Source of the DNA: an uncultured Blastocatellia bacterium
Lineage (GTDB): Bacteria > Acidobacteriota > Blastocatellia > Chloracidobacteriales > Chloracidobacteriaceae
Assembly: GCA_937934745.1 (NCBI GenBank)
Contig: CALGZC010000040.1
Coordinates: 62,001 to 126,000, forward strand
Reading direction: 5' to 3'
DNA: 64,000 nt
This document shows, in pieces, positions 62,282-64,000 of this stretch. Within the stretch, counting starts at the first letter, position 1. Every line of letters begins with the position of its first letter. The translations under genes were made by a program, and so were the position numbers. Under the pieces are notes generated by a model. The model had not been told where the DNA came from. It saw nothing but the letters and a program-made list of their open reading frames with translations, and searched no databases.

Positions 62282-63478
62282 TTGCCGATATTGGGTGTGC
62301 TGGAGCAAACGTTGAAGCGTGGTTGGGGCCTCTGCGTCCTGACGGCGCTTATCACGGCTTCACTGGCGTGCGGAAGCCCAAAGAAAAAGGTGACGACCGA
62401 GGAAATCCGCGAGGGCCGTGACCGTGAACTCTACGCAGAGGGACTGCGGGCGATGCGCAAGCGACGGTATGAAGAGGGGCGCTTGCTGCTGAGCACGCTG
62501 ATTGGTAGCTACGACAGTAGTCCCCTCTTGCCGCTGGCCAAACTGCTCATTGCCGACTCTTTTTACCGGGAAGGTGGGGCGTCAAGTCTGGCGCAGGCAG
62601 ACGCCGAATACCGGGAGTGGTTGCAGTTTTTCCCACAGCACCCGCTGGCCGACGATGTGCTCCTCAAAATTGCACAGATTCACGTTCGGCAGATCGGCCC
62701 GGCCAATCTGGACAATACCGAAGCGCGCCGCGCCGAGCGGGAGTTGATGCGTTTGGTACGTGAGTACCCACAGTCGAAACTTCAGCCGCAGGTTCAGGAA
62801 TACCTCAAGTTTACCCGCGAACAACTCGGCATGCACAGCTTGGGCGTGGCGCGGCTCTACTTCAAGCAGCAGAAGTATGTTGCGGTCAAAGGCCGCTGCG
62901 AAAGTATTATTCGGAACTACCCGGACTTTACCTACATGGACGAGGCATTGTTTCTCCACGGTGTTGCGTTGACCCACCTGGAAGACACACCGGAAGCCGC
63001 AAAGTCGTTTGCCCGGATTGTGCGGGAATACCCCAACAGCGAATGGCGAGACAAAGCCGCCGAGTATCTGGAGCGTTTTGGCGTCGAAGTGCCGGCTCCG
63101 GCAGAGGGGGCAGAAGTCAGACAGGTCGTTCGGAAGACCTTTATCAAGCGCAAGTTTGAGGAGATCTTTGGACCCAGCGCCAGTGTGTCAAAGGAAGGCA
63201 TCATTCTGAAGAAAGACGACACCGTTGACCCAGAGGTGGAAGAACTTCTGGTCAATTTGGGTGTCCGCACCGATGTCGTAACGCCGGAGTCCACCATCAC
63301 CGGCCAGGGCCGGCAAATGCAGACCTATCAGCAGCGTGTCAATGCCCGGTCAGACGAAACTCCCCGTCCAACCGCGGTGCAGACTGAACCGGCTCCCGCA
63401 CCCATCACCGACCCGGTTCCAAGGGTTGTGAAACCGAATAAAAGGAGCAAAAAGTCTAAGGCTCAACCGCCGCGCTAG
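62282..63478 (+). CDS. bamD: outer membrane assembly lipoprotein BamD
   Basis: 398-residue TPR lipoprotein of the BAM complex. A lipobox (SLAC, cysteine at +1) follows a short signal peptide; the TPR repeats begin at about residue 55 (RDRELYAEGLRAMRKRRYEEG ... LADDVLLKIAQIHVRQIGP ... FARIVREYPNSEW). A low-complexity, Lys-rich C-terminal extension of about 120 residues is unusual for the family. The start is taken as TTG 62282 because AAGGAGGG at 62266-62273 is 8 nt before it; ATG 62261 lies inside the ribosome binding site. bamA is at 31.9 kb. Confidence 0.88.
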   Translation: MPILGVLEQTLKRGWGLCVLTALITASLACGSPKKKVTTEEIREGRDRELYAEGLRAMRKRRYEEGRLLLSTLIGSYDSSPLLPLAKLLIADSFYREGGASSLAQADAEYREWLQFFPQHPLADDVLLKIAQIHVRQIGPANLDNTEARRAERELMRLVREYPQSKLQPQVQEYLKFTREQLGMHSLGVARLYFKQQKYVAVKGRCESIIRNYPDFTYMDEALFLHGVALTHLEDTPEAAKSFARIVREYPNSEWRDKAAEYLERFGVEVPAPAEGAEVRQVVRKTFIKRKFEEIFGPSASVSKEGIILKKDDTVDPEVEELLVNLGVRTDVVTPESTITGQGRQMQTYQQRVNARSDETPRPTAVQTEPAPAPITDPVPRVVKPNKRSKKSKAQPPR

Positions 63479-63574
63479 ACGCTGCTTTCCACGATCCCAT
63501 AGCGCCTCTGTCGGCGACAGCGCCCTGGTATCTCCGGGGCACAGAGCGCGCCGTGCCTCTCCCTGTTGGCTGCA

Positions 63575-64000
63575 ATGAAAAACCTTGCTGTGTTGTTGTG
63601 TTTGCTGTTGTGCATGCCTTTCCCACCGTCGTTTGCCCGACTGCCGGGACCACAACCCACTGCCGCTGTCAGTTTCGATTTCCAACAGTTTGGCCCCTAC
63701 TCGCCCGACTTTGTGTCCCCTTGGACAACCCTCGGCTACGAGATCGGCCGGTTTCATACCAACTACGCCAACTTTGAGCGCGTTCTGCGCGAGTATGCCG
63801 CTCGGTCAGATCGGCTGCGCGTTTTTGAGCGCGGACGCACACCGGAACACCGGACGCTCTACACCCTGGTTGTCAGTTCCCCGAAAAACATCGCCCGTCT
63901 GGGGGCGATCAAAGCCGATGCCGCACGGCTGGCTGACCCACGCCGCCTGACAGATGCTGAAGCTGAGGACCTGATCCGGCAGATGCCGATCATCGTCTGG
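63575..64000 (+). CDS. M14-type zinc carboxypeptidase, N-terminal part (runs off the window)
   Basis: 142 codons to the right edge, no stop. It has a signal peptide (KNLAVLLCLLLCMPFPPSFA), then FDFQQFGPYSPDFVSPWTTLGYEIG, a RFHTNYANFERVLREYAARSDRL helix, ERGRTPEHRTLYTLVVSSPKNI and ARLADPRRL. This is the start of an M14 metallopeptidase domain of the large secreted acidobacterial type. The zinc-binding HxxE motif lies outside the window, so catalytic competence cannot be checked. It begins 96 nt after bamD. Confidence 0.8.
   Translation, partial: MKNLAVLLCLLLCMPFPPSFARLPGPQPTAAVSFDFQQFGPYSPDFVSPWTTLGYEIGRFHTNYANFERVLREYAARSDRLRVFERGRTPEHRTLYTLVVSSPKNIARLGAIKADAARLADPRRLTDAEAEDLIRQMPIIVW

Overview
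The window is a GC-rich bacterial chromosome segment with about 57 protein-coding genes, two tRNA genes and little non-coding DNA. The cell is a diderm: bamA, a bamD-like lipoprotein, skp, lpxD, a TolC-type channel and an Oar-like TonB-dependent receptor with an N-terminal carboxypeptidase-regulatory domain are all present. That receptor type is typical of Acidobacteriota. A cyanobacterial/plant-type phytoene desaturase (CrtP), a deoxyhypusine-synthase-like protein and an F420/8-HDF synthase subunit (CofG) sit in the same segment. Together these suggest a phototrophic acidobacterium such as Chloracidobacterium. This is inference from gene content, not from a database match.

Layout. 1-6.9 kb: 3' part of valS, a broken three-repeat gene, crtP overlapping an MTA/SAH deaminase-like gene, and a methyltransferase. 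7.0-9.1 kb: an A+T-rich island with an adenine DNA methylase and a SacI-like restriction endonuclease, the clearest acquired DNA here. 9.2-10.8 kb: acyl-CoA carboxylase beta subunit. 10.9-15.4 kb: a tight minus-strand operon holding a glutamate-dehydrogenase-like protein that lacks its active-site lysines, a methyltransferase, lpxD, a small secreted protein and a ComEC-type metallo-beta-lactamase-fold protein. 15.6-21.5 kb: UbiB-family kinase, tRNA-Leu(CAA), speA, a deoxyhypusine-synthase-like gene, a PTPS-III-type pterin enzyme and rimI. 21.5-24.1 kb: aroDE, a DCC-family protein and a zinc-ribbon membrane protein on the minus strand, facing a perfect 15-bp palindrome. 24.5-29.6 kb: pilin-like protein, Rieske protein, recD2, CDP-alcohol phosphatidyltransferase, a zinc-ribbon/GspG-like membrane protein and a DUF3592-like protein.

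29.6-36.8 kb is minus-strand: Xaa-Pro peptidase, tRNA-Arg(UCU), skp, bamA, hflX. 36.8-40.8 kb is plus-strand: cofG, glmS, ydcF-like. 40.7-46.3 kb is minus-strand: VanZ-like, SDR, FAD oxidase, a 59-residue zinc protein, a second amidohydrolase and an Rsm22-like protein. 46.4-47.9 kb: ispA and a TlpA-like thioredoxin. 48.2-49.9 kb: an SPFH/NfeD pair. 50.1-54.6 kb: TolC-like channel, MFS exporter, TetR regulator. 54.4-60.6 kb is minus-strand: lysS, ECF sigma factor and the large receptor. 61.1-64.0 kb is plus-strand: PASTA protein, rpe, bamD and the start of an M14 peptidase.

Themes. Isoprenoid/carotenoid supply (ispA, crtP), outer-membrane assembly (skp, bamA, bamD, lpxD) and polyamine synthesis (speA plus the DHS-like gene) are the recognisable pathways. 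Several proteins keep a family fold but change key residues: the GDH-like protein, the DHS-like protein and the pterin synthase. Genes are packed tightly, with ATGA overlaps inside operons and five convergent pairs whose coding sequences overlap. I see no CRISPR array, prophage, insertion sequence or rRNA gene.
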